Assembly: GCA_918026815.1 (NCBI GenBank)
Contig: CAKJVC010000172.1
Span: 62,001-126,000, forward strand
Reading direction: 5' to 3'
From: Chalara sp. BL73
Taxonomy: Eukaryota > Ascomycota > Leotiomycetes > Helotiales
DNA length: 64,000 bases
Shown here piece by piece: positions 36,757-48,523 of the stretch (position 1 is the first letter of the stretch; each line of letters begins with the position of its first letter). Below the pieces are notes generated by a model. That model saw only the letters and a program-made list of their open reading frames with translations, was not told where the DNA came from and made no database searches. Position numbers and translations under genes: made by a program.

Positions 36757-39137
36757 TCAGTAATTCCATAACACCTTGTTGTGGAGCGCTCGCGAACCCA
36801 AACGTTCAAACTCCAATTGCCCAATCCAGCTCTCATGGGTAGTTAGCTGCGCATAGACCGCTGCTCCTTTCCACACCACAACTTGGTTATCGAGATCGCG
36901 AGGACTGGTACTAACCAATATCTTGTCTCCCAATTCAGGCCGCTTGAGCTTCAGTTTTTCTTCCAAAAAAGATGTCAACCCAGGTGTCTTAGCTCCACCA
37001 CCAATGACCAGAATGTTGCCGAAGAAGTCTCGAGCTTTTTTCCCTGTCTCATCACCCTTGGTCGCATGCGTAATGGAAGTGATAATCGCAGAGTCGAGAG
37101 GAGCGATGGGAAGGACACTATCACGCTCATCGGCAATCGAATGTGCAGTGCGTGCAAGAGGATCTGTAAAACTTGGAAAGGCTGGGCCTGGGGTGCCGGA
37201 ATGAGAGCCGTTGCCAAACTGAAAGGCACCGCCATTAGGGGCTGGTGAACCGCCATTCGCGCCATTCGCCCCAAATTGAAACATTGGATTAGGAGTATCC
37301 GCTCCTTCTGGAGCAGGTGAAGTCGCTGCTGAGGTAACCCGCGAATCGCCGTTGGTTTGGCTGTCCACATGAGAGAGATGATTGAAAGGATTAGGCTTTT
37401 CCTTTTGAGGCGTAGAGAAGTCGCCAGTGTCATTCCCGTTCGAAGTTACGACACTATTGATTAGAGAAGGCTTGATGCTTGCCAGGATCGCGAGCTGGGC
37501 AGTAGACTCTGGATCGTTAGGTTTGTCCACATCGTAGGGGTCGGTGGAGCGTGCGAACAGCTTTCGCCGGTCAACGAGCTTATTCTTAATATAAAATAAA
37601 GAGGGCTCAAAAAATCCCAATGGCGCTAGGATGGGCTCATCGTAGGTTTTGTATTTGTAGAGGAAGGTGGGTCGGTTTGGGGCTCGAAGATGGAACTGCT
37701 GATTCTGGACATAGATATCAGGGTGATACATGGTGCATACCTTGATCTTCTGCTCCTCAGCAAGTAAGAAATCGTGGCGACGAACGAGATCAATATCCCG
37801 GTAGGGAAAGCTATTACACAGCATCATCTTGACCAGCGTCTCTGTAACATCATAGCCACCAAACTTCAGGTTGATCCGGGAGTCCTCAATTATCATGCCA
37901 TCCTCTATGCAAGATATTGATGTCTTTTGCGCACCAATGTCGATAAGACAATTCAAAGGATAGCCAGCGCCATAGGTAGCGGCGAGGCCCTCCTGTATGA
38001 ATGCAACCTGCTTGAACTCTATCTCTTTCAAACAGCTTTCAAGCATCGCCTCAACATATTTCTTGTCGTAAAGGTCTGGAATCACGAAGACGCAGCTGTA
38101 ATTTTTGAACTCTTTTGGGCTCACGCCAAGTTCCTTCGTCATCGCCATGTGGAAGATGTTGTCCATACAGTCCGTAAGGCCGTCAGCAGAACCGAAATCG
38201 TGCTCGTTGAGCCAGCCATGACGAATGGGCCAACGCAGTCTGTATTTCTGTTTCTCGCCTTTGACACCCACAGCCGCATCGAAAGGAACGCGTTGAGCTT
38301 CGAGTCCAATGAATCCGAGGCCGTCATCCGTGGATACTTCGGTCCACTCGATGCGAATAGGATCATTGTGCTCGGGGATCTTCTCGGGATGGGACGTCCC
38401 GTTGAACTTGATGACCAGATCTCTTGAATTGGGCAGAACCTTAACCTTCCTAGCTCGCATAGCGACTTTCATCTCATTGTGGACCTTGGTGAACTTTTTT
38501 GTGAATTCTTCTCCAAACCACTCCTCTGGTGTATCACTCAACTCGGCGCGAATTGGCAGAGGTTTGTACACATCTGTCTCAGTATCCCGCCATTGATGGG
38601 CGATACAGAAAGGAATCGTCTTTGGTAGAGAGTCACTGGCAAAACCAATCCGAAGATTCTGGCTTCCGGGATGAATGATAATGATCTTTGATGCGTCGTT
38701 TGTGTCCCGGCCTGTTCCTTCATCATCCTCATCGTCCTCGGGAACTGGCACATCTGTGCTGCCGGTGCGCGCAAGGTCGCGGTCCCGGTCTTTAGCATTC
38801 CGAACCATATTATTTCGATTTACATCTTGCTGCAGTCGGAGGGAGAGGATTTGATGAGGCTCTTTCATGTATGTTCTTGGAAATGAATATTTAGTACAAG
38901 TAATTGATTGTCCAAGGAAATACCCACGTATAATAGTTCTTTTGGTTGGTAATGGTCGGCTCTGGCCAACTGGATTGCTTCATGCCATTGTCAGTCCGCT
39001 CCAGACCTGCGTTCATCACGATCAGTATTGTTCCGCAAGTGCACTTTCCCTTGTTGCTACTACAAGGTCAAAAGGAAAAGCAGCCCATCCTCACCCTCTT
39101 CGCGCAGTAGCGCCTTTCCAGACTTTTTGCCCACCAT
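36757..39137 (-). CDS. ARP8: Actin-related protein Arp8, INO80 complex subunit
   Basis: Nuclear actin-related protein of the INO80 chromatin-remodelling complex, where Arp8 with Arp4 and actin binds nucleosomes/DNA. Three exons give 747 aa. Exon 1 starts at 39137 (M-V-G-K-K-S-G-K-A-L-L-R-E-E-G, the conserved Arp8 N-terminus). Exon 2 holds L-E-R-T-D-N and N-Q-K-N-Y-Y-T. Exon 3 holds the rest. Actin-fold segments are I-I-I-I-H-P-G-S-Q-N-L-R-I-G, L-C-N-S-F-P-Y-R-D-I, L-I-D-I-G-A-Q-K-T-S and I-L-V-I-G-G-G-A-K-T-P-G. A large low-complexity insertion (about residues 525-620) separates the last two, as usual for Arp8. An in-frame upstream ATG at 39242 is possible but lacks family support. Very likely single copy and housekeeping. 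Confidence 0.93.
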
Positions 39138-40620
39138 ATCGCTGTCGTCTGTGTCGTCTTCGGACGAGCACGAGTTGATGATAGGCACAGCAGAGCTGTG
39201 ACAACTCTGGTGCTTAGGTTGAGCTTCCATTGTGGCTCGCAAGGTTTGATTAGTCCCAAAGTAGTTAGATCAATGCCGCTTTTACTGCGAGTGGTGAATC
39301 AAAAAGCGGCAGCTGACATTTAAGGCTGGAGGATCTTAGCTTTACCTGCGTGCCTAGATGATGCTTGGCTTTGCTTTCAAGACTTCCTGCTCTAAATATT
39401 GAGGGTACACATCTACTGGAATCCTGGTGTGACATGTGGTCCTGATCTGAGTGCCTTGATATATTAGGCCCCTAGTCTCTTACAATATTTAATACTACCT
39501 ATGTAAGGCAAGTGTAGTTGTGCAAAGTTCTGGATGGTTCAAGAGTCATTTGCTGCATAAATTAAGACTGACGCAGGAGAACTTCTCACCTAATTTAAGA
39601 TCTATGGTCATTGCTGGGTGCTGGTGTCTATAATATGGCCGTGATGTAATTCGGAAGCAAGGAAACAAAGAAGCTCATACCTAGCTATGACCACCTCTGG
39701 AAACTACTCTTGCTAGGTTGGATTATCTGATACACAACTCTGTGCTGCCACGGTGCTACCCAGCACAGACCTTACGCTTCTATGTAGATAATCTTTTTTT
39801 CTCTGCAGTAGTTCATAAACCTGGTCAGATTACCTAGCACTTAGAACTTCTCAAGTGATTAATAAAAGCTTAATTCTTCAGATGTCCGCTTTTGCAATAT
39901 TCTAAGAGCATCCGGAGTGAAAAACCACAGCTAGGCACCCTATATCTATAGCCATTACAATCGTTTGCTCTGCATTTATGTGAACATTTGTGCTCGTAAC
40001 CCAGGTTAAGTAGGAAAGGCATTACAGTTAGGACTAGCGTTACGCCGAGTAGAACCCAAAGCGAAGTACTACGTCTAGTCCAAATTCTGAGACCGTCAAA
40101 TCTCGAGATATTATTAGCGCTTGTATAAGGAAAATCTGGGGCAGTGATCTACCGTACGACTGTGAGCACAATGCAGGTGTTCAACAGTTGGACTTTGAAT
40201 CCGCAGTCGCCTGAGATGATATATTGATAAAGCAGAGCCAAACTTATCACTAAATCATGTTGCTATTTCCTTTCCAGGATCTTGTTGCACAAACCAATGA
40301 AAAGAGATATTAGCTCTCTCAGAATCTCAAAGGCGCACAAGTCTAATCAGTTGTCCTAGTCCCTCAGTTATTTGAAGGGGCATAACTCTTTAGTACTTGG
40401 CCATTTGGACAATCTTCTCCCATCAAGAGACCTTACAAATTCATATCCGCGATCGAACCATTATAAGTCCCCATATACGTAGAAGTATCCATTGCGAGCA
40501 AGAAACGGGCATTAACCTCGCGGTCCGTCTCGCTATGACGGGCACAGATCTCAACTATTTGTAAATAATTAAATACAATATTAAAATTATGCATTGTACA
40601 TTTTCTTTCCATTGGCTGAT
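39138..40620. other. Intergenic
   Basis: About 1.5 kb, AT-rich, no ORF with coding character and no repeat recognised. Confidence 0.5.
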
Positions 40621-42066
40621 CTACAAACTTCCCAGAATTCCTACTGGGCTTAGCAAGCTTCCCACAGATGAGAACAAGCCTCTTGCAGCAGCATGAACCT
40701 CGTTAATCTCCCCTGAAGAGTCAGCAACTTCGCCGACAACGGTATAAGCGTAATCGGAAACGGGAGCTACTAATGGCATCGCGATAGATAATACGAGTGC
40801 AACATCATTCTTGATGGTTTTTTTGGTTTCTGTCAATGTCAGATATTGTCGAGAACAAGCAGGTTGGCCAACATACCTTCGGTAACAGTGTTCACTGTAG
40901 TGAGGATGTTGTCCTCAAGGTCACCAAGGACACTCTTAATGCCAGTCAGAGCATTAAGGAGGGAACCAATTTCGCCAAGCGAGAGGGGTTCAGCAACTTC
41001 GCTTACGGAAGGAGTGATAGTTGTGATAGTGTTATTCATGACGGTAGCGATCTTTCCAAGGGATGTTTGCAATGTTGGCGCGATTGAGTCCACAACCACT
41101 GGCTCGGCTCCTGGAGCTGGGGCAGGGATATCTGCCAAGGACTGAACAGCGTTGGCTAGGGCAAGTCAGTTGAATGAAGATAAACGATAACGGGTTCTTT
41201 GCATTGATGGAACTTACTCATGGAAAGGAGTTCCCAACCAATGGTCCATTTCAGCGTGGAGACAGCACCTGACAAGACAGACACTGGCGAACGTTTTGTT
41301 AGAGATGATGGTAGAGAAACACGCTTAAGGACAGTGTCGAGAACTGGCCCAGCAACAGGAATGGATTCGGCGGTATCTTCGACCTGAATATGATTAGCGC
41401 CAATTCTATAACGGATCATGCTTCAACATACTGTATCCAAAGCTGGTCCAACTGTGGACGCTACAGTGCTGGAAATGCCATTTACCAAAGGGCCGACAGC
41501 AGGGGCCGCAGCGCCTTCGACCGTGCTCACGGTGCTATCGACTGTGTTAAGAACAGGAGCGAGGGCCGGCGCAGCAGCAGACTCGACTGTAATGGCTGCG
41601 CCTTCGGCGGTACTAAGAACAGGATCGACAAGTGAGCCAGCAACTGGAAGCTCTTTCTTAACGATGCCGTTGACGCTAGTGACAGTACCGACGGTATTTC
41701 CAACAATGGGTTCAGCAGCTGGAACAAATGACACCGTTGTCTCGACTATATGACTTCTTAGTCGACTTCACTCTCTAAGCCTGTTTCCGGTAAACACTCA
41801 CCGTTGTCAACAGCAGCACCTTCTTCACCCGTGACTGAACCGACAAGAGAACCGACAGGGAGCGAATTGGCCGTAGGTTCAACAGTTCCAACGGTGGGAA
41901 CAATCGGAATGTCTCTTTTGGTGATACATGTTAGGTCCCCAGTATTTACACATCCCACGGCTTCATATTCAATCTCGCTGATGGTCTGTCTGCCTTGTGC
42001 TGTTGGAGCTGTGAGCACCTGCGAGCCAAACCCAAAGGCTGCAATAGTGATGGTGAAAAGCTGCAT
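40621..42066 (-). CDS. Secreted Ala/Val/Thr-rich protein of unknown function
   Basis: Five exons join in phase from the ATG at 42066, with introns opening at gtgagt, gtatgt, gtaagt and gtatgt. Residues 1-19 are a clear signal peptide (M-Q-L-F-T-I-T-I-A-A-F-G-F-G-S...T-A). The mature chain is low complexity, rich in V, A, P, T and S, with loosely repeated segments of the type P-V-x-x-x-V-x-x-T-V (V-L-N-T-V-D-S-T-V-S-T-V, P-V-L-D-T-V). There is a dibasic K-R in two places. It has few cysteines and no GPI-like C-terminus that I can see. A cell-wall or secreted structural role is possible but not shown; no family recognised. Confidence 0.65.
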
Positions 42067-43700
42067 GACTTCAATGATGTATAATTCGAAAGTGGGTATT
42101 ATTTTGTGAGCTAAAAAGAAACAAACAGCTTTTGAAAGAGTGTAATGTCAAATCTGACAGTAATGAAAGGACTGGCAAGAGAAGAAAGATCGTGATGGTA
42201 CTGATGATTCCCTAAGAAAACTTCTCTACTGATATATATACCTGTATCCAACACAAGTAAAGGTAAGATATGACGTCGGTTACCAAGAGCGAATGATAAG
42301 CTTACCACGATCGTTTAAGTTTGATCGCCGAGTTAGCATCTCTTCTGTCTGGAGAAGGCCCGGAGGTGGAATTGCGATCATCGAACAAACGACTAGGTTT
42401 CGGGCTTTTGAAACTGAAGGTTGTCCACTGTGCGCTGACATTTAACGCCAGAGCAATTAGATGATGATTTCAAGTTAATGATTTATTTCTTCTGCAGTAT
42501 CCAATCATAAGCCAAACCCGTGGGTTTTTTTTGTCTAAACTATCACAGAAAATCTTCATTCAGGTTCTATCAATTACATTCTTTGTCCTTTGGGGAACTG
42601 GGGCAGGGTAGCGCCAAGCCAGTCCGCTGTAACCCAATCCATATCAAGAGATATTGTAGCGATCGTTGTGTAGATCATCTACTACCCCTGGCAATCATAT
42701 TCCTCTCTCGGCCAACGCACAAACTTTTTTTTGTAGCATGACGATCACGGGGCCTGAATCCTATGGCACACACTGCATGAATCGCCTGCTTTAATTCTCC
42801 CGAACCAGTGCTGATAGCCTCACAGCCACATTGCCGTTGCTGATCAGGGGTATTATTATTATTTTCAATTGAGGAAAGTATTCACTTGTTTGATCGCAAC
42901 ATCAATTCAAACTTCGGATCTTTATTATCACAATGACATCCCGTGAGGATATCAACAGTACTCTGAGTTACTTACATTTCTTGCCAAAGTAGCCAATAAT
43001 CGCTGAGTAATGGGAACTGTTGATAGCACTTCTATCTTTATCTTAAGCAGTTGGATTACTTTTTGAGATATTTTGAGATTATGCACATAATCTATCCACT
43101 AAAGCTGAAACGAATATATGTCTCTCACCGCCATCCATACGACGTCAAATCAGGTCCTGAGACCTTACTGGATAACTCTTGCATATACTACTACAATTAA
43201 TTGTTTCTGGTTCACCTTTCCCAACTTCTAATTTTCGAGTAACATACTCTATTGGGAGAAGCAGACTTCCATTTCATCCCAGAACAGTTTCGGCAATTGC
43301 CATGGTGTTATATTTCCAACCAGCCAAAGATATGTCATATCAGACATCTCGTTGTGGTCATAGCTCGCGTTGAATTACCTTACCAGCAACCATGGCATCA
43401 TGGTAAATTGGCATATCAAAAATTGAGCATGCCTTGTGTGCGCATCAAATTCTGTTTGAGATTCCTTGTATCTAAATGGTTAGCTCTACCACGAATTTGG
43501 GACTCCCAGGACATAGCTTGGATATTGACCGTACCGAAATGATGGCGATTTAGTCCTTCCCAGGTACTGGATATTATGAGGCTGGAGTAATTAACCTTAG
43601 CTCTTTCTACACTTCTATGACTGGAGACCAGAACGCAATCTCTAACATATGAGTTTTCTGCCAAAACTTTGTGGCCACCACCACTAATAAGAGCTTTCAA
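42067..43700. other. Intergenic
   Basis: Promoter of the secreted protein and AT-rich sequence. No gene supported. Confidence 0.5.
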
Positions 43701-45038
43701 CTATTTGTACCCTATCAAATTCTTACTCTTTCGCAACCGTTTTCCTGTCTTACGTCCAGAAGTCGCCTGAATCCCATCACTATCCTCGGCAGATGCATTA
43801 GACGAGCTTTCTGCCCTATGCTTTAAAGATCCTATAACCAGAGCTTGTGGCCTTAGTACTGATTCAGCCTCGCTAGACTCATAGCCCTCTTCTCCCAACG
43901 GCCCCTCATGCAGCGAATCATGTTCAGGGTAATGCAAGGTCTGTTCAGGAATGCCATCTTCTGGCTCAACGTCCATGCAGATATTGATGCCGCCTGGGAG
44001 AGCATCTGTGACATACTCGCCCATTTGGCGGAAGAAACCCCTTTTACAGCTTCGTGTGTATAGTATTGACAATAACATAACGTTGCCCAGTCCATTTGGT
44101 GATGAAGTGTCGCAACTCTCTTCCCCTCAGCAGTTGAACATTGTCGCTCTTGGTGCCTTCTCGTATTAGCTGCAGTGTCATCGCTTCAAGATTCGGATTC
44201 AGAAACAGCTGCTGTTGAGCCAGGTCTCTCGCTTTCTTCCAGTAATCTTGTGATCCACCGCCTACTTAACCGACAATGGCAAGCAGCAAACTTCCAGTTA
44301 CCCATTGTTCGACCTCCAAAGAATGTGGTTTCCCCATACCCTCATCGATTGCCTTTTCAAACTCTCTTGATATCTTTAAGGTGCCGTAGAAGGGAGCCTT
44401 TGCATTGATATCAGCGTCGATGAACTTAATCTTTGCAACGCTGTGGCCGTTTACTAGGAAAGTATCGATAATACGGCCATGTTTCTCTTCACGTGCCACA
44501 GCTCCCTTATCGGCAACTTCATGTGAGGCCTTAGTTTTAATGTTCGCGATGTCTTGAGCAAGTTGCAGAATATCCAGGCGATCTGGGATGATACGCGTTT
44601 CGTCTTCATAGCATTCGAGCACGAGTTGTCCTTTAGTCGGAAATCCAATGCCATTCCAAGAGTACTGCCTCGGACCGCCAGCCTTCTGTTCCAGTGTCAT
44701 CATACATGGACTTCAAGGGAAGGCGAGCACATCTATGATCAGTAGTCGACTTCTTTGGTTCTTTGTCTTCTATCAAGGGAGTTTGGGCTACTTCTTTTGC
44801 TGTCTGGCTGAGTTTTCATTTCTCTAACGCCTTCGCCATCTGGATTGGCTGTTGATGTCATAGGTATTTCGTCTCCACCTCCTTCTACGCTGCATTTCCT
44901 ACGGTTGACTAGGGCTTCATAAGCTTGTGTTACTAGCACCCATGTTTTAATATCATTCTCTCTAGTCTTATTTGGAATCGGAGCCTCATGTGGATATCGA
45001 GGAGGATATGGGCCTTCAGCAGTTTGAAATCGTCGCAT
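43701..45038 (-). pseudogene. Unrecognised, possibly broken locus
   Basis: Several minus-strand open segments have coding-like composition but do not form a clean gene: 44739-45038 (Pro/Arg-rich), 44266-44703 (soluble, mixed) and 43701-44078 (acidic, ends with a basic R-K-T-G-K-R-L-R-K-S-K). The middle segment ends at a TAA (44266-44268). Beyond that single stop the same frame stays open for 73 codons to 44044, with protein-like content (Q-D-Y-W-K-K-A-R-D-L-A-Q-Q-Q). That pattern fits a nonsense mutation or an unrecognised intron. I could not find in-phase splice sites linking all segments. No family recognised. Confidence 0.3.
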
Positions 45039-45349
45039 CGAGCGATCTGATCAAAATCACTGCATGAAGTTGGTTTTTTACTATTTAAGGTGTCTTTCCG
45101 GGATTTTTCGTGCTCGTACTTTCCTTTTCTGTGTAATGATTATGAGGTGAGGTTGGCCTACCCGTTTGTTTCCAATTGACAAACCCGGATATCAGTACCT
45201 GAAGCATGAGGCTATGGCCTCTAGCAGCGAACCCAACCATTATTCCCTGTGCCATCTGAGAATAAAGAGATGCTAAAAAAAACATTGTTCTCCCGGTGAC
45301 TAGAAAAAAACTTCGCTTAAATTTGTATTATTATTGCAAGCTACATTAT

Positions 45350-46619
45350 CTATAAGGGACTGTATTCATGCTTTAAAGATCCGAAGCCGACCTGTGGCCG
45401 ATATTCTTCCACATCCGTGGCCCCAAAATCCCACACGGAATACATTTGTCTCAACAGCGGCGTGCCAAAGAGAAAGAAACCATCATTATTCCCTCCATTA
45501 AATGGTGGCCAGCATGCATCGTCGCGATATGCAAAGCCTGGCCTCCGCAGCTGCTCGCCGGTGAGGATGATCTCCCTTTGATCTAAAATGTCTCCAAATC
45601 TGAATGCAACCGACCACGATGAGTTGAATTCAGTACACAGCGGAATGTGGTGTCCTTCCAGTATTGCGCTGTAGTTCATGCCGATCGATGCATAGATCTC
45701 GTCGACCTTGTTCTCGGGAACGCTGATGGATCCAGCTCCTGTGTCGAAGACTCCCCATGAATAGTCGAGGGGAACATGGGTCTCATTCACAACACCGTCT
45801 GCTTCCGTTTTGAAGCCGCTCATTGTGACCAGAGATGATCGCCAAACTTGGTATTGGTCATCTCGCGTCTGCAACGGGACCCACGTGAGGTTGCCTTCTA
45901 CATAAACGTCCTCTTTGGAGCCGCCAAGGGTAAGCACACCTTCACCAGCTGAACTCCCCGTGTCATTGAACTCCTTGCCGTAGTACAACCCAAAGCGTGG
46001 CTCATCCAAAGCTCCCTCCTCGATGAGCGTTTCTACTAGCGTAGTGGTATTCGCATCGGAGATTGTTGAGAAGGCCAATCCTAAGAAACCATCGCCGGCT
46101 GTCTGCGCCCAATCGGTTACATTAACAGACATGAATGTCTGGTTCCAGGTCAGGTCTCCAATTTGGAATTGATCATAGACACCTGAGCCCGAGGTATCAC
46201 CGCCTAGGTACTCGATTGTGGCGTATGTTCCTAGAGAACCGCTTGTCGTCGATGCGCTGGCATTGTAACCATTCCGAGGGAACCTTATATTATTCAGTAT
46301 TTAGATCCAAGTCAATTGGGCAATTAAAAAAAGGCTTACGTACCCGCTGTAATTATTGCATTCTGTTACACAAAACTCATCTCTCACCCACACCGTGGAA
46401 CTGCCCGTGTCGAAAAGAAGCAAATACTCCTCTGCCGGTGTGCCAATAGCGACTTTAACGAGTGACTACATATCGAAAATTATTTAGTTGTCAAATGAAA
46501 AAGTGTAGATAGAAACTTACATAAGTGTTTTTGACCCAGATTGGAAGATCAAGAACAGCTGCTGACGCAACTGACGACAGGGAAGCGACCAGCAAGAGCG
46601 AGTGGAAGAGTGTTGACAT
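45350..46619 (-). CDS. Secreted pepsin-like aspartic protease (A1)
   Basis: Extracellular aspartic endopeptidase. The start at 46619 gives a signal peptide (L-F-H-S-L-L-L-V-A-S-L-S-S-V-A-S-A). Introns near 46467-46521 and 46285-46343 join in phase. The first catalytic motif is L-L-F-D-T-G-S-S-T-V-W-V and the second is G-V-F-D-T-G-A-G-S, so both aspartates are present, with Ala where Ser/Thr is usual. A disulfide-like C-V-T-E-C follows the first motif. Only about 12 residues separate the signal peptide from the body of the enzyme, so the usual 40-60 residue propeptide is missing. Either the enzyme does not need one or an upstream exon was overlooked. It is about 8 kb from the RiPP-like cluster, and I see no direct tie. 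Confidence 0.85.
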
Positions 46620-47096
46620 TTTAAATGAATGGAAGACAGCCCTGAGAGCAGTGATGTTGTCATATGAGCATCGATGCTCTCTCTATATATGTTTTAATGT
46701 TGATGGCCAGTGAGTTCCAGGAGTGGCAGGTTCCAAGAACTTCTCGTATCCGTCAGTAAACTTTCCCCTGCGTCGATCATAATCATCAGCGTCAATGCCG
46801 AGTTACGAGATCCAAAGTGGGAAAAAAAAACAAGTACGTGCCGGATGGCTGAGCGCATGGTAATAAACATCTCCTAAATTAACTTTAATGCTTTGATAAT
46901 TTTTAACTGGTCCTGTTTGTTTCACTAGTCGCAGTTCGTATCTAAAAATGAGAATTATGTCATAGGGAAGAGAGACGTCAAGTGCAGATCCCTCAATCAA
47001 CAACTCAACTCATCCATTCCATTCGACTCTCCTATGGAGTCTTAGGCTCTACACAATATCTCACCATGTAAAATTGAGAACCATGCATCTTCGTCT
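46620..47096. other. Intergenic
   Basis: Contains, at 47042-47096, the alternative C-terminus of the methyltransferase in a shifted frame. Nothing else seen. Confidence 0.5.
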
Positions 47097-47870
47097 TTAC
47101 CCCATCTCCTCCAACACGCCGCCATCCTCTTGCTTACAATGTCCACCATTAACCGCATATCCCCTGAAACTAGACTGTGTAAGCCTCTCCACCCAAAGAT
47201 CACTCCACCATGCCCTCTCTTCCTGTGTACTATAACACCAGCTGCCTGTGCTACACGTGATATCCTCCCTTGCAAACCCAGCTTGGCGGGCCCAAACATG
47301 GATATGGGATCCCGGATGTGGATTGCCTCCTTTGGCCTCCGAGACTCGAGTATGGACATCTTTCCACTCAGCCAGCTCTGGTAACTCGGGATACCAGGCC
47401 ATGGCAGCGCTCTCGCGCACCGCCACAAGCCCACCGGGCTTCGCGACCCTTCTCATCTCCCTGAGACCCTGGACCGGATCTCTGATATGTTGCAGAACCT
47501 GATGGGCGTGCACGATGTCAAAGGCGTCATCTTCGAAAGGCAGGGCATGGATGTCACCTATTTTGAACTCGATGTTCGTGACATTTTGCTCAGCAGCCAG
47601 GGCACGCGCGTGTGCCAGGGGCTCATCTGTATACTCAACTCCGGTGAGATGACCGTCGGAGATGTATTTGGCGAGGCCAACTGATATGCTGCCTGGCCCG
47701 CAGCCTACATCCAAAATTTTCATGTCAGGTTTTAGGCGTGGCAGGAGATACGGGATTGAATTTGTAACTGTGCGCCACGAATGAGTGCGAAGGACGGAAG
47801 CACTATGATCTGAGGCGTAGACTCCATCCTTGAGCCCCATATCGGTGTTCTTCGATGTATTGATAGTCAT
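47097..47870 (-). CDS. Class I SAM-dependent methyltransferase, C-terminus shifted
   Basis: Small-molecule-type methyltransferase with a Rossmann fold, 257 aa as read. Motif I is I-L-D-V-G-C-G-P-G-S, then the acidic post-I residue in G-V-E-Y-T, F-K-I-G-D-I-H-A-L-P-F, F-D-I-V-H-A-H-Q-V-L-Q-H and R-V-A-K-P-G-G, as in UbiE-like enzymes. The last residues in this frame (Q-E-D-G-G-V-L-E-E-M-G) do not look like the family. The next frame, entered around 47120, gives W-R-R-W-G-K-D-E-D-A-W-F and L-H-G-E-I-L-C-R ending at 47042, a C-terminus I recognise from this group. A one-base indel, or an alternative end, is likely. Substrate unknown; it could serve the neighbouring peptide cluster, which is inference only. 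Confidence 0.8.
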   Translation of the reverse strand: MTINTSKNTDMGLKDGVYASDHSASVLRTHSWRTVTNSIPYLLPRLKPDMKILDVGCGPGSISVGLAKYISDGHLTGVEYTDEPLAHARALAAEQNVTNIEFKIGDIHALPFEDDAFDIVHAHQVLQHIRDPVQGLREMRRVAKPGGLVAVRESAAMAWYPELPELAEWKDVHTRVSEAKGGNPHPGSHIHVWARQAGFAREDITCSTGSWCYSTQEERAWWSDLWVERLTQSSFRGYAVNGGHCKQEDGGVLEEMG

Positions 47871-48523
47871 GCTCTGGAGTATCTGATGTCACAATATTGG
47901 GGCAATCATCAATTTTGAATGTTTATGGGTAGCTTTATCTGAGCATGCACCAGTGCTTTCTTAGGTACTAGATCCTTCACGCGCCTCTTGGTACAACTAT
48001 TTGACTGGTTTTATCAGCGTTCTGAATTCATACGCTTTGTGAAGCAACGGAGTGGTCGATTTCCAGCTCATGTTGATTTCAGTTTGTAAGTGGATCACCT
48101 GCAGACCTCAGGCAGCCATGAAGCACAGCCACACCAATCTGTGATCAAAAACTGATGGCCGAGTACCCTCTGCTATACTAGGCCCCGAGACTATCAGCTT
48201 AAAGTGAGAATACATATTTGGAAGATATAATAGTAGGTACCCAAAGCGCAAATAATAAGACTTAGATTCTGAAGCTAGTTTGCTCACATAAAATCAATTA
48301 TAACAGACAGAAGCCAAATGTACCATATACCATGCACGTTTTATGTGCTGCTCTTCGACCAATGCAGTCGAACCACATAAGGCAAATGCTCTTGTGGAAG
48401 CACTATTGCGCCTTATAATCTGACAAATACCTCCTAGTCATGCAACCCCTAGCCCAGCACTCGCAGCAAAAAGTAACAACCGTATAGTTGATATGTACAT
48501 GCCAACCACATATGCATCCCAAG
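47871..48523. other. Intergenic
   Basis: Promoter of the methyltransferase and 3' flank of the nucleoside-hydrolase-like gene. Confidence 0.5.

Noticed and set aside
37927..38427. 166-codon plus-strand frame inside Arp8
   Set aside because: Antisense to conserved actin-fold coding sequence; no start context.
41418..41753. Thr/Ala-rich plus-strand frame
   Set aside because: Antisense shadow of the secreted Val/Thr-rich protein, caused by its low-complexity codons.
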